A DNA stretch of 64,000 nucleotides, from the NCBI GenBank assembly GCA_008682415.1, contig VANK01000004.1, positions 372,001-436,000 on the forward strand. The letters are read 5' to 3'. Below the pieces are notes generated by a model. The model did no database searches. It was given only the letters and a program-made list of their open reading frames with translations, and was not told the DNA's origin. A program made the position numbers and the translations under genes. Of this stretch, positions 27,162 to 36,481 are shown piece by piece; position 1 is the first letter of the stretch; every line of letters starts with the position of its first letter. The stretch is from Acidobacteria bacterium AB60 (lineage in GTDB: Bacteria; Acidobacteriota; Terriglobia; Terriglobales; Acidobacteriaceae).

Positions 27162-28808
27162 CTACTGCCGGCTCTGTCCCTGCCGTGCGCTCACCTGGCG
27201 CAACACATCCTGCGCGGCCTGGCTGTTGGGGATCAGCTTCAGGGCCTCGCCCGCATCCCGCGTGGCATCGTCCAGATCATTGGCCGCCAGCTCCAGGCGC
27301 GCCAATACCAGGTACGCACCCGCGGTAGGCTTCAGTTCCAGCGCCGCCTGCGCCTCTCTTCGCGCCCCCACCGCATCCCCGGTGCGCTCCCGCACCTCCG
27401 CCAGGCCCTCGTGGGGCTCCTCGGCCCGGCTATCGGTTGCCACCGCGGTCTGGTACAAACGCTCCGCCTCCAGCAGCAGGCCTCGCGAAAAGAAGTCCCG
27501 CGCCCGCGCCGCCAGCGTGTGCGCCCGCTGCTCCGGACTCAGCGAAGCCAGCCGCGAAGCCTCCATCTGGTCCATCATCACCGCCGCCTGCCGAAACGCC
27601 ACCGCGTCAAACCCGCGCACAATCCGCTCCAGCGGCTCCACCGTCGACGCCCCCGCCTGCTGCTTCCACGCAGTCTCCAACTGCTGGCCCTCACTGTCAT
27701 TGGGCCGCATCTTCAGATACTGCGCCAGCTCCGCGCTCGCCCCCGCCGCGTCATTGTGCCGCTTCAGGCTCACCGCCAGGTTGAAGTGATAATCCGCGGC
27801 CGTCGGGTCCGCGGCCTCCGCCTGCCGGAACAGCGCCGTTCCATCATGCCCCTGCCGGCTGATCGCCACGCCCTGGTTGTTCAGCACCGGCGCCAGCGGC
27901 AGCACCCGCGCCACGCCCCCAAACGCGCTCTCCGCCTTCGTGTAGCTGCCGGAGAACATCAGCGACAGCCCGCGGTAGAACCCCGCCTCCAGCGCATCCG
28001 CATCGTTGCCGGAGACCTTCTCGAACGCCCCCGCCGCCTGCTCGTACTGCTGCTCCGCGTAGTACTCCCGCCCCAGCGCCATCCATGCCACGCTCAGCTC
28101 CGGGCTCAGCTTCACCGCCTGTTGAAGATGCCTCACCCGCTCCGCCTGGTCCGGCTCGGTGATCCCCCGAATGTACTGCTCAAAGGCCGGCAGCGGCAGG
28201 TTGGCTCCCGCCGCGATAAACGTCTCCTCCGCCCCGCTGAACCCCGGATCCAGCTGCCGCGTCAGCTGCCACGCCAGCGAGTCGAACACCGAGATCAGGT
28301 TGCGCAACTCCCCGCTGCGCACAATCGCGCCGCCCATCTTCAGCCGCGGCACATCCACGATCTGCGCCTGCACCTGGATCTGCGTACCGTTCGTCTGGTA
28401 GCTGCCCACGATGATTGCATCCACATCCATCGTCTGCGACAGCTTCAGCGCGCTCGCCCGCGAGGGCTGAAACCCCTGCGGCAGCCCCAGGTGATCCAGC
28501 GCATACAGCCGGTCGGCGCGGCTCAAGGGCGCAAACCCCACCGACGCAAACCGGCTCGACAGCAGCTCCGACGCAGCCTCCCGGATCCACTCCAGGCTCG
28601 GCTGCCCCGTCTTGTTGTCGAAGGGAAGCACCATCAGAATGCGCCCGTGCCCCGCCGCCGCATCCGCCGCTGCCTGCGGGCTTGCCGCCGCCTGCGCTGC
28701 TCCCGCGCTCTGGCCCAGGGCCGCAACGCACGGCAATATCCACGCCATCAACGCACACACCGCCAGGCAAAAACACCGGCGCGTCCAAGGTAAGCGAGAA
28801 GGGATCAC
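27162..28808 (-). CDS. TPR-repeat protein with CsgG/TolB-like N-terminal domain
   Basis: The 548-residue protein has a signal peptide ending A-L-G-Q, a domain starting I-L-M-V-L-P-F-D-N-K-T-G-Q that resembles FlgO/CsgG/TolB N-domains, and at least six TPR units from residue 230 to the end. GTG 28808 is chosen because a perfect TATAAT lies inside the longer open frame at 28818-28823; a start at 28853 would put the promoter in the coding region. Transcription would begin within three bases of the GTG. It is likely an envelope scaffold. No partner beyond NfeD and slipin is visible. Confidence 0.75.
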   Translation of the reverse strand: MIPSRLPWTRRCFCLAVCALMAWILPCVAALGQSAGAAQAAASPQAAADAAAGHGRILMVLPFDNKTGQPSLEWIREAASELLSSRFASVGFAPLSRADRLYALDHLGLPQGFQPSRASALKLSQTMDVDAIIVGSYQTNGTQIQVQAQIVDVPRLKMGGAIVRSGELRNLISVFDSLAWQLTRQLDPGFSGAEETFIAAGANLPLPAFEQYIRGITEPDQAERVRHLQQAVKLSPELSVAWMALGREYYAEQQYEQAAGAFEKVSGNDADALEAGFYRGLSLMFSGSYTKAESAFGGVARVLPLAPVLNNQGVAISRQGHDGTALFRQAEAADPTAADYHFNLAVSLKRHNDAAGASAELAQYLKMRPNDSEGQQLETAWKQQAGASTVEPLERIVRGFDAVAFRQAAVMMDQMEASRLASLSPEQRAHTLAARARDFFSRGLLLEAERLYQTAVATDSRAEEPHEGLAEVRERTGDAVGARREAQAALELKPTAGAYLVLARLELAANDLDDATRDAGEALKLIPNSQAAQDVLRQVSARQGQSRQ

Positions 28809-28817
28809 GACAGCCTG

Positions 28818-28823
28818 ATTATA
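28818..28823 (-). promoter_or_regulatory. -10 element of the TPR-NfeD-slipin operon
   Basis: TATAAT on the minus strand, nine bases before GTG 28808. A near-leaderless mRNA would result. The -35 is weak (TTACCT at 16 bases). Confidence 0.45.
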
Positions 28824-28827
28824 GGCG

Positions 28828-30447
28828 TTACTGACCTGCAGGTAATCTCCCATCCCCCTCCCCCGCGCTCGCCTCGAACTGCCGGTTGAACCGCAGCACC
28901 CCCGCCCACATCCCGTGATCCTGCGCCCGCCACGCCACCGTCCCGTTCAACCGCCGCGCAATCACCTCCGGCGTCAGATCGTGGTGCAACCCGAAATAGC
29001 GCTCGTCCAGCGCCTGGCTCCGCGTCCCGAACACCACCAGCGGCGGCGGATCGAACTTCGTCGAAAACACCAGACCCGCCGAGTACCGCCCGGGCTCCCC
29101 CTCGGCCCGCTCAATCTGAGGCTCGGAAAAGTCATCGATCGCCCACACGTCCCACGGCTCCTTCACATACCCAAGCTCCGGACGCCGCAGGTAGTCGCTC
29201 ACCGGCCACGCCGTCAGCACCGTCGCCCCCGGATACAACCGCGTCAATCGCGCAATCGCCGCCTGGTGCAGCCGGATCACCCGCGCATACTCCAGGTTGT
29301 CCTCCGGCGCAAACCCATACGGCGGATTCACGAACAGGCCCGCCACAAACGCCGCCCCTGACAGAACCGCCAGCCCCTGCCAGTAAGGCACCCGGCGATG
29401 AAAGGTGCTCACTGCCAGCAGAATCACCAGCGGATACATGGGCAGCAGATACCGGCACAGCAGCGCTCCGCCCAGCACGCTGAACAGCACCGCATTGGCC
29501 GCCAGCAGAATCAGCATCCGCCGCCGCACGCTGGCCTCCAGACCCTCCCGCGCCTCCCCGCCGCGCCCGCGCCGCGCCGCCAGCATCATCGCCGCAAGCG
29601 TCAGCAGCACGGGCACAAACATATTCATGTGCGCGAACAGGTGCAGCAGCCGATGCCCGAACGCCGCCACAAACCGCAGCGGCGTCAGCGTCTCCTGCGC
29701 GTTATAGCGCAGAAAATCCGGGTTCCCGAACAGAAACCCGGTCTTCGCGTCATGCCACGCATACCACGCAACCAGGGGCGCCACGCAGCTCGCCAGCCAC
29801 GCCGCCTCCACCAGCAGCCGTCTTCGTTCCGCCTTCTCCGCGCGCATCGCCCCAATCAGCGCGCAGCACGCCAGCGCCGCCGGAACCACGATCGCCGTCT
29901 CCTTCGACAGCACCGCCAGCCAGAACCACACCGCCGCCACGACCGGCCGCCGGTCCCGTGCCGGCAGCGCATACACCATCCCCCACAGCGTGCACGCGGC
30001 CGCAAAGATGTCCGCATGCGCCAGCGTGCTCTGCGCAAACCAGATCGGATAAAGACCGGTCAGCAACGTCGTCCAGAACGCTACCGCTCCTACCCCGCTC
30101 ACTCGCTGCGCCAGCCGCCATACCCCCAGCAGTCCCACCGCCGCCGCCATCAGCACCGCTTCGCGCGTCACCTCGGGATAAAACCCGGAGGCCTTCCACC
30201 ACAGCGCCAGGTATACGCTGGGCAGCGGCGGATGCGCATTGCTTACGGTTGTCAGCGGAATCAGAGAGCCGGTGCGAAAAAAATCCCACGCCGCGGGAAT
30301 GTAGTACCCCGCCTCATCCCAGTAATAAGGAAGGCGCAAAACCGAGAGATGAGTCACGTATAGAGCGGCAAAGATGACCGGAAAGATCATCCATAGCGGA
30401 AACGGGGCATCCAGGCGCGGCGGCTCGAACAGCTTTCTCCAGCGCAA
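28828..30447 (-). CDS. Membrane glycosyltransferase, ArnT/PMT-like (family 39)
   Basis: The 539-residue protein has about 10-12 transmembrane helices. The periplasmic acidic motif Y-Y-W-D-E-A-G-Y-Y near residue 44 matches the ArnT/PMT catalytic Asp-Glu, and F-A-Q-S-T-L-A-H-A-D and L-A-V-L-S-K-E-T-A follow the family order. It transfers a sugar from a polyprenyl-phosphate carrier to an unknown acceptor. TTG 30447 is supported by GAGGAT six bases upstream. The gene ends 20 bases before the TPR gene start, but the TPR gene has its own -10. Confidence 0.83.
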   Translation of the reverse strand: MRWRKLFEPPRLDAPFPLWMIFPVIFAALYVTHLSVLRLPYYWDEAGYYIPAAWDFFRTGSLIPLTTVSNAHPPLPSVYLALWWKASGFYPEVTREAVLMAAAVGLLGVWRLAQRVSGVGAVAFWTTLLTGLYPIWFAQSTLAHADIFAAACTLWGMVYALPARDRRPVVAAVWFWLAVLSKETAIVVPAALACCALIGAMRAEKAERRRLLVEAAWLASCVAPLVAWYAWHDAKTGFLFGNPDFLRYNAQETLTPLRFVAAFGHRLLHLFAHMNMFVPVLLTLAAMMLAARRGRGGEAREGLEASVRRRMLILLAANAVLFSVLGGALLCRYLLPMYPLVILLAVSTFHRRVPYWQGLAVLSGAAFVAGLFVNPPYGFAPEDNLEYARVIRLHQAAIARLTRLYPGATVLTAWPVSDYLRRPELGYVKEPWDVWAIDDFSEPQIERAEGEPGRYSAGLVFSTKFDPPPLVVFGTRSQALDERYFGLHHDLTPEVIARRLNGTVAWRAQDHGMWAGVLRFNRQFEASAGEGDGRLPAGQ

Positions 30448-30624
30448 GCGATCATCCTCGAATGCCTAGTGTACGTGACGCCTCCGCGCGCATGTCTCAC
30501 ACCGTGCCGCCTCACCCGGCCCCTTCTCCGGCATCGAAATTGGAAGCAAGAACCGGGATGTCCTCCTGATCGGTAAAAGAGGATCATCGATACAGGATCG
30601 GCGGCCCAGGAGGGCTCAGCAAAG

Positions 30625-31386
30625 ATGACAACGGCAATCGCAGAGCACGCTGCAACAACCAGAACCGCGTCGGACCTTCCCGCGCACGACGGGCGCATTT
30701 CCCGCCTCGACTGGGACGCCTCCGCTCAGGACCTCAACGCGTCCGGCAACGCCGTGCTCTCTCAGATCCTCACCCCGGACGAATGCCACGCCCTCGCCGC
30801 CCTCTACGACTCCGCCGAGCACTTCCGCAGCCGCGTCGTCATGGCCCGGCACGGCTTCGGACGCGGCGAGTACCAGTACTTCCGCTACCCGCTCCCCCCG
30901 CTCATCCAGCAACTGCGCACGACCCTCTACGAGCATCTCGCTCCCGTCGCCAACCAGTGGAACCAGGACCTCGGCATCTCCCTCCGTTATCCCGCCACCC
31001 ACGCGGAGTTCCTCGCCCGCTGTCACCAGGCAGGGCAGGTCCGCCCCACGCCGCTCCTCCTGCAATACGACCCCGGCGACTTCAACTGCCTCCATCAGGA
31101 CCTCTACGGCGAACACGTCTTCCCCATCCAGGTCGCCTTCCTTCTCTCGCGACCTGACAAAGACTTCACCGGAGGAGAGTTTGTCCTCACCGAGCAGCGC
31201 CCCCGCATGCAGTCGCGCCCTGAGGTAGTGCCCCTGCATCAGGGAGACGCAGTCGCCTTCGCCGTCCATCATCGCCCCGTGCAGGGCGCGCGCGGCTTCT
31301 ACCGCGTCAACATGCGCCACGGCGTCAGCCGCCTGCGCTCCGGACGGCGCCACACCGTCGGCATCATCTTTCATGATGCAAAATAG
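30625..31386 (+). CDS. Fe(II)/2-oxoglutarate-dependent dioxygenase
   Basis: The 253-residue protein has the double-stranded-beta-helix dioxygenase motifs: H157-x-D159 in L-H-Q-D-L-Y-G, a distal His at 232 in M-R-H-G-V, and Arg 242 as the 2-oxoglutarate ligand candidate. The family includes prolyl hydroxylases and uncharacterised oxygenases. The substrate is unknown. AGGAGG about 13 bases before ATG 30625 is a plausible ribosome site. It is followed by alkB on the same strand, seven bases after its stop. Confidence 0.85.
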   Translation: MTTAIAEHAATTRTASDLPAHDGRISRLDWDASAQDLNASGNAVLSQILTPDECHALAALYDSAEHFRSRVVMARHGFGRGEYQYFRYPLPPLIQQLRTTLYEHLAPVANQWNQDLGISLRYPATHAEFLARCHQAGQVRPTPLLLQYDPGDFNCLHQDLYGEHVFPIQVAFLLSRPDKDFTGGEFVLTEQRPRMQSRPEVVPLHQGDAVAFAVHHRPVQGARGFYRVNMRHGVSRLRSGRRHTVGIIFHDAK

Positions 31387-31393
31387 GGGCAAC

Positions 31394-32047
31394 ATGGGCA
31401 CACCGCTCTTCCCTTCCGAGCCCGCTCCCGCCCTGCCGCAGGATGTGCTGGGCCCCGGCACCGCCTTTCTCGCCGGCTTCGCGCTCCCGCAGGAAGAGGC
31501 GCTGCTCTCCTCCCTCGCCGCCGTCGCGAAACAGTCCCCGTTCCGCCACATGATCACGCCGGGCGGCTTCCGCATGTCCGTCGCCATGACCAACTGCGGC
31601 CCCCTCGGCTGGATCACCGATCGCACAGGCTATCGCTACACCGCGCTCGATCCCGAGACGAACCAGCCCTGGCCGGAGATGCCCCAGCCCTTTCGCGTTC
31701 TCGCCGTCTCCGCCGCGCGCCAGGCCGGATTCCCCAACTTCATTCCCGATGCCTGCCTCATCAACCGTTACGAGCCCGGCGCCAGGATGTCGCTCCACCA
31801 GGACAAGGACGAACACGACTTCGCCCAGCCCATCGTCTCCGTCTCGCTGGGCCTGCCCGCAACGTTTTTATTTGGTGGATTGGCCCGCGCCGACAAGACC
31901 GTCCGCGTTCCGCTGGTGCACGGCGATGTGGTCGTGTGGGGAAGCTCCGCCCGCCTGCGCTATCACGGCATCGCGCCCCTGCGCGAAGGCGAGCATCCCC
32001 GCCTCGGCCGCTTCCGCTACAACCTCACCTTTCGCAAGGCCGGTTAG
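31394..32047 (+). CDS. alkB: Alkylated DNA repair dioxygenase AlkB
   Basis: The 217-residue protein matches E. coli AlkB closely. Iron ligands are H135 and D137 (L-H-Q-D-K-D) and H191 (R-Y-H-G-I), and the 2-oxoglutarate-binding R-x-N-x-T-x-R is R208-N210-T212-R214. The nucleobase-binding segment S-V-A-M-T-N-C-G is intact. It oxidatively removes methyl groups such as 1-methyladenine and 3-methylcytosine from DNA. ATG 31394 has AGGGG just upstream; ATG 31373 would overlap the previous gene. Confidence 0.95.
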   Translation: MGTPLFPSEPAPALPQDVLGPGTAFLAGFALPQEEALLSSLAAVAKQSPFRHMITPGGFRMSVAMTNCGPLGWITDRTGYRYTALDPETNQPWPEMPQPFRVLAVSAARQAGFPNFIPDACLINRYEPGARMSLHQDKDEHDFAQPIVSVSLGLPATFLFGGLARADKTVRVPLVHGDVVVWGSSARLRYHGIAPLREGEHPRLGRFRYNLTFRKAG

Positions 32048-32058
32048 CCCCGATAGCG

Positions 32059-33519
32059 CTAGCTGCCCTTGCGCGGCAGCCGCACGATAAACCGCGTATC
32101 GCCCGGCTTCGACTCCACATCGATCTTGCCGCCGAACTTCTGCGTCACAATCCGATGCACAATCTCCAGCCCCAGCCCCGTGCCCGAACCCTGCGGCTTG
32201 GTCGTGAAAAAGGCCTCAAAAATATGAGGCCTTACGTCTTCCGGAATTCCTGAACCGTGATCGCCAATCTGGACCGCCAGCCACTCCGGCTCCGTCCAGG
32301 TAGTGATCTCAATCTGCCCGTTCGCAGGCGACGCATCCGCCGCATTGTCGATCAGGTTGGTCCACACCTGGCTCAGCGCCGAGCCCTTCGTCACAATCGT
32401 CGAAGGCGTCGCCGCAAAACTCTTCTCCACCTTGATCTGCTTGATCCGCAGTTTGTGTCCCAGAATCGTCAGCGTGCTCTGCAGGCTGTCGTGAACATCG
32501 ATCTCCTTGGTGGGCATCTTCTCGTCATAGGCGTACTTCTTCACCGCCATCACCAGTTCGGAGATGCGCCCGATGCTCTCTTCAATCGCGCATACCTGCG
32601 ACATGCTCGACACCAGCGCTCCCAGCCAGTTCAGCGCATCGGAGAATGACTTCGTGTCGAAGTACTCCTTCGCGCACCCCAGCTCCTGCGTGTCGAATCC
32701 CATCCCCACCAGCACCGGCCCGATCGCATACGCGTTCTCCACGCCCGAGCTCGCCAGCCACTCGCTCATCGCCTCTTCCGCGTCCGCCTGCTCTACGCTG
32801 CTCAACGCCGCCATGCGGCAGCTCTTCACCGTGTGCTGCAGCAGCCCCTTCATGCACTGCAGCTGTTCCAGCGTCTTCGGATGCTCGCTGATCCGCAGTC
32901 CCACCTCCTGCAGCCGCAGCAGGTTCTCCCGCAGCAGCGCCGCCGAGCGCTTGGCCGCCGATCCCGGATTGTGCAGCTCGTGCATCAATCCCGCCGCCAG
33001 CGTCCCCAGCGTCACCAGCTTCTCGCGATGCAGCGCTTCCACCTGGTACGTCTGCAGCCGATGATTGAAATCCTGCAGGATCGTCTCCCGCACCGCCGGG
33101 CAGCACGCCAGCAGACCCCAGAACTGCTCCTGGCTGAAACGAACCACCTCCGATGGCTCCTTCGCCACCACAAAGAAGGTCGAACTCTTCTTGCCATGCA
33201 GGATCGGCGTCTCCCCAAACCCTTCGCCGACGCTCGCCTGTCCTACCGCCGTCCGCGTCCCGTCCTGCTCCAGCCGCTCCGCCTGCAGGCTCCCCTGCAG
33301 CACCACGGAGTACAAAAGCGGCGAGTCGCCGGCGGCCGTTAACGTCCCCCCCTGCTCCAGGTGCACCACTTCCACGGTGCCCGGGACCGGCCACTTGTCT
33401 AAATCCGATGCGGCGTACGCGGGAAAGCTCTTCAGCCTCCCCGCAATCTCTGCGAAAGGAACCGTCTGACTCCTGTTCGGTTTTTCGCTCTCCGTTACTG
33501 TTTCCGCGTTTTCGAGCAT
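32059..33519 (-). CDS. Sensor histidine kinase with cyclic-nucleotide-binding-type domain
   Basis: The 486-residue protein has an N-terminal cNMP-binding-like beta-roll (about residues 35-150), then the H-box L-M-H-E-L-H-N-P with H180, and the ATPase: N-box N-L-I-D-N-A-A-D-A, G1 D-H-G-S-G-I-P, F-box, G2 G-T-G-L-G-L. There is no transmembrane helix, so it is cytoplasmic. ATG 33519 is preceded by GAGGAC; ATG 33549 is possible. It lies 98 bases after the convergently-read response regulator-reductase gene on the same strand, whose receiver it probably phosphorylates. The ligand (cAMP, cGMP or none) is unknown. Confidence 0.85.
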   Translation of the reverse strand: MLENAETVTESEKPNRSQTVPFAEIAGRLKSFPAYAASDLDKWPVPGTVEVVHLEQGGTLTAAGDSPLLYSVVLQGSLQAERLEQDGTRTAVGQASVGEGFGETPILHGKKSSTFFVVAKEPSEVVRFSQEQFWGLLACCPAVRETILQDFNHRLQTYQVEALHREKLVTLGTLAAGLMHELHNPGSAAKRSAALLRENLLRLQEVGLRISEHPKTLEQLQCMKGLLQHTVKSCRMAALSSVEQADAEEAMSEWLASSGVENAYAIGPVLVGMGFDTQELGCAKEYFDTKSFSDALNWLGALVSSMSQVCAIEESIGRISELVMAVKKYAYDEKMPTKEIDVHDSLQSTLTILGHKLRIKQIKVEKSFAATPSTIVTKGSALSQVWTNLIDNAADASPANGQIEITTWTEPEWLAVQIGDHGSGIPEDVRPHIFEAFFTTKPQGSGTGLGLEIVHRIVTQKFGGKIDVESKPGDTRFIVRLPRKGS

Positions 33520-33616
33520 TCCGCGTCCTCGTCCCGCTTCGCGTTCCATAGCATGTCCGTCTTTAAATCGCTTTGCCCGTGTAAGCTAAAACTCTTCGCC
33601 CCTGTCACTCTCGTCC

Positions 33617-35266
33617 TCAGAAGCCCGCCAGATACTGGTGCACAAACTGCACCGCGATCGAACCCTCTCCTACCGCCGAAGCCACCCGCTTCACTGATCC
33701 GTGCCGCACGTCCCCGGCTACAAACACCCCGGGCACGCTCGACTCCAGCAGAAACGGCTCCCGCGTCTCATGCCACTGCGGCGGAAGCTTCCCCTCCACC
33801 CGCAAATCTGGCCCCGCCAGCAGAAATCCCTTTTCGTCCCGCAAAATCTCCGCCGGAAGCCAATCCGTACGCGGCGCCGCGCCGATAAACACAAATAAGG
33901 AAGACGCCGAAACCTCCGCCTCGCCCTCCGGTCCCTTGATCCGGAGGCTCTCCAGATGCTCTTCTCCTTTGGCCTCCGTCACCTGCGTACCGGACTTTAC
34001 CTCAATATTGGATGTATGAGCGATCTCATCGATCAAGTATTTCGACATTGTGGCCGCTAGACCTTGACCACGCACCAACATCATCACCTTACGGGCATAT
34101 TTCGAGAAATAAAGCGCCGCCTGGCCCGCCGAATTCGCCCCGCCCACCACGTACACATCCTCGTCCTTGCACGCCGCAGCCTCCACCAGCGCCGCCCCGT
34201 AGTAGATCCCCCGCCCCGTCAGCCGCTCCGCCCCCGGCACGTCCAGCTTGCGGTACTGCACCCCGGGACTCAGCAGAACCGCGTGCGTCGAGATCTCCCG
34301 CCCATCCGCCGTCTTCACAAACCGGTACTGCCCGTCAATCCGCAGGCCCGCCGCCCGCTGCGTCACAAACTCTGACCCAAACCGCGTCGCCTGGATCAGC
34401 GCCCGCCGACCCATGTCCGCCCCCGTGATCCCCGCCGGGAACCCCAGGTAGTTCTCGATCCGCGACGTCGTCCCCGCCTGCCCCCCCGGAGCCTCCGGCT
34501 CGATCACCAGCGTCTTCAACCCCTCGCTCGCCCCGTACACCGCCGCCGCCAGCCCCGCGGGTCCCGCGCCCACCACCACCAGGTCATAAAAGTCCTGGCT
34601 GGCCTGCACCTTTAATCCCACCCGCTGCGCCAGCACCTCCGCCTCCGGCGACTTCAGCGCGCTCCCGTCCGGAAACAGCACCAGCGGCAGCGTGTCCGTC
34701 TCCAGCTTCCGCTCCTCGATCAGCTTCGCCGCCTCATCGCCCGTGACGTCCAGCCACCGGTACGGCACGTGATTGCAGCTCAAAAAGCTCCGAATCTCGT
34801 GGTCCCGCGCCGACCACCGGTGCCCGATCACCCGCAAGCCCTCGTACGGAGCCCGGTACCCCGCCTTCCAGTCGTCCAGCAGGTCGCTCAACACCGGGTA
34901 CAGCTTCTCCTCCGGTGGATCCCACGGCTTGTTCAGGTAATAGTGAATCCGCGCCGCATTGATGGCCTGGATCGCCGCCTCGGTATCCGCATACGCCGTC
35001 AGCAGCACCCGCCGCGCGTTCGGATAAATCTCCCGCGAGCGCTCCAGAAACTCCACCCCCGTGATCCCCGGCATCCGCTGGTCGCTCAGCAGCAGCGCCA
35101 CCGGCTCCTCCCGCGCCTTTACCTGGCTCAGCGTGTCCAGCGCCGCCTGCCCGCTCGCCGCCCGCATGATCCGGTACTCCGATCCATACTGACGCCGCAG
35201 GTCCTGCACCACCGCTTCCAGCACATTCACGTCATCGTCAATCGCTAACAATATCGGCCTGGCCAT
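33617..35266 (-). CDS. Response regulator fused to a thioredoxin-reductase-type FAD domain
   Basis: The 549-residue protein has a receiver (1-120) with D10/D11, phospho-acceptor D62, T90 and K113 all present; a thioredoxin/glutaredoxin-like domain (about 140-215) lacking C-x-x-C; and an FAD/NAD-binding oxidoreductase domain with G-A-G-P-A-G at 233-238 and a second V-V-G-G-A-N-S-A-G near 380. Where thioredoxin reductase has its C-A-T-C pair, this protein reads A-A-C-K-D, so dithiol chemistry is not expected. It could act as an NADPH/flavin switch controlled by phosphorylation. It precedes the kinase gene in one minus-strand operon. Confidence 0.9.
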   Translation of the reverse strand: MARPILLAIDDDVNVLEAVVQDLRRQYGSEYRIMRAASGQAALDTLSQVKAREEPVALLLSDQRMPGITGVEFLERSREIYPNARRVLLTAYADTEAAIQAINAARIHYYLNKPWDPPEEKLYPVLSDLLDDWKAGYRAPYEGLRVIGHRWSARDHEIRSFLSCNHVPYRWLDVTGDEAAKLIEERKLETDTLPLVLFPDGSALKSPEAEVLAQRVGLKVQASQDFYDLVVVGAGPAGLAAAVYGASEGLKTLVIEPEAPGGQAGTTSRIENYLGFPAGITGADMGRRALIQATRFGSEFVTQRAAGLRIDGQYRFVKTADGREISTHAVLLSPGVQYRKLDVPGAERLTGRGIYYGAALVEAAACKDEDVYVVGGANSAGQAALYFSKYARKVMMLVRGQGLAATMSKYLIDEIAHTSNIEVKSGTQVTEAKGEEHLESLRIKGPEGEAEVSASSLFVFIGAAPRTDWLPAEILRDEKGFLLAGPDLRVEGKLPPQWHETREPFLLESSVPGVFVAGDVRHGSVKRVASAVGEGSIAVQFVHQYLAGF

Positions 35267-35785
35267 GACCCTACTCTAATGCCCCGCCCCGCACCCTCAG
35301 ACCACCCGATCGGGCGGGTGCCGCAACCCCTCCCGCACTCCCTCCCGGACCCGCCTCCAGCCCACTCCCCCGTCAGTAACCCTAATTAGTCATTCCCTTT
35401 CCCCGCAGACGCACGTTACTCTCATCCTTAAATCCCGTTGACGTTGTTCGTGCTGGGGAAAATCGCCCGCGGAATCCGCTTCCGCCGAAATGGCTACGCA
35501 CCCGGAGGATCTGTCTGGAAACGATACATGCGCATACTGTTGCACTCCAGCCAGCCGATACATTAAAGCGTGCAGCCTGATTCGGCAGCCGAAGCACTTC
35601 CGCCCGCGAGGCGCATCGGACGGTTCCACCGTCCCCGCCCCCAACGGCACCGCCCAACGTCGCCGCCGGAGATTCACCAGGCCGCGCGGAAAACGGGTGT
35701 GTGGCATAAATCACACCGGTCCGACTCACCGGCCCTTTTTGCGGTCAGTCAAAGATCGGGCGTGCTAAGATGAGGCGCAATTAAA
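35267..35785. other. 519-base gap between divergent two-component genes
   Basis: It holds a CCCGATCGGG palindrome at 35308-35317 and, near the right end, TAAGAT at 35766-35771 as a candidate -10 for the LuxR gene. Open frames here on both strands show no ribosome site or motif. I see no RNA gene. Confidence 0.45.
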
Positions 35786-36481
35786 ATGAATAAGATCATT
35801 CTTGCGGATTCTCAGGCTATCTTCCGCGCCGGCACAGCCAAAGTGTTGGCCAACCATGACGAGTTGCGCATCATTGCGCAGTGTGCCGACCTCGAACGGC
35901 TCCTCCACGCCGTCACCACCTTCCCCGGCGCCATCGTCCTCTTCGCTGCCTCCCTGCGGCCCGACCTCGCCCGCATGCGCAAGCTCCTCGAACACACCAG
36001 CAGCCGCGGCATCGTCATCGCCGAAAACTCTGACTCCGCCTCCAGCTACCTCCAGCTCGGCTTCCGCGGCGTCGTCTTCCGCAACGTCAGCGGAAACGCC
36101 CTGATCGAATGCGTCCGCCGCGTCGCCGCCGGCGATACCTGGATCCCCCCGCAGCTCGTCATCTCCGACGCCTCCGAAGAAGACCTCGTCGGCAGCCGCG
36201 TCCGCGATCGCCTCACCCCCAAAGAGATGCGCATCGTCGCCCTCATCGTCCAGGGCTGCAAAAACCGCGAGATCGCCTCCCGCCTCAAAACCACCGAGCA
36301 GGTCATCAAGAACTACCTCCGCTCCATCTACGACAAGACCGGCGTCAGCGACCGCCTCGAACTCGCCCTCTTCACCATCCACCATCGCGCCCTCGCCGCC
36401 GCCGCCAGCGAAGTCGGCAGCAAGCTTGAAGCCGAGGAGCAGCAACAGCAGCAGGCCGCCGGCGCCTCCGCCGTCGCCTGA
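35786..36481 (+). CDS. LuxR-type DNA-binding protein with degenerate receiver
   Basis: The 231-residue protein has a receiver-like N-terminal domain and a C-terminal LuxR/FixJ helix-turn-helix (L-T-P-K-E-M-R-I-V-A-L, C-K-N-R-E-I-A-S-R-L). The receiver residues are not conserved: the acidic pair is D8-S9, the phospho-Asp position is A54 (V-L-F-A-A-S), and the Lys is replaced by Arg in F-R-N. It should not be phosphorylated as usual. A Gln-rich stretch (Q-Q-Q-Q-Q) ends the protein. It is divergent from the reductase-fused regulator operon, so it may answer to the same signal. Confidence 0.88.
   Translation: MNKIILADSQAIFRAGTAKVLANHDELRIIAQCADLERLLHAVTTFPGAIVLFAASLRPDLARMRKLLEHTSSRGIVIAENSDSASSYLQLGFRGVVFRNVSGNALIECVRRVAAGDTWIPPQLVISDASEEDLVGSRVRDRLTPKEMRIVALIVQGCKNREIASRLKTTEQVIKNYLRSIYDKTGVSDRLELALFTIHHRALAAAASEVGSKLEAEEQQQQQAAGASAVA

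Noticed and set aside
35382..35729. Minus-strand open frames in the two-component gap
   Set aside because: No start with ribosome site and no homology; GC-rich frames are commonly open by chance.
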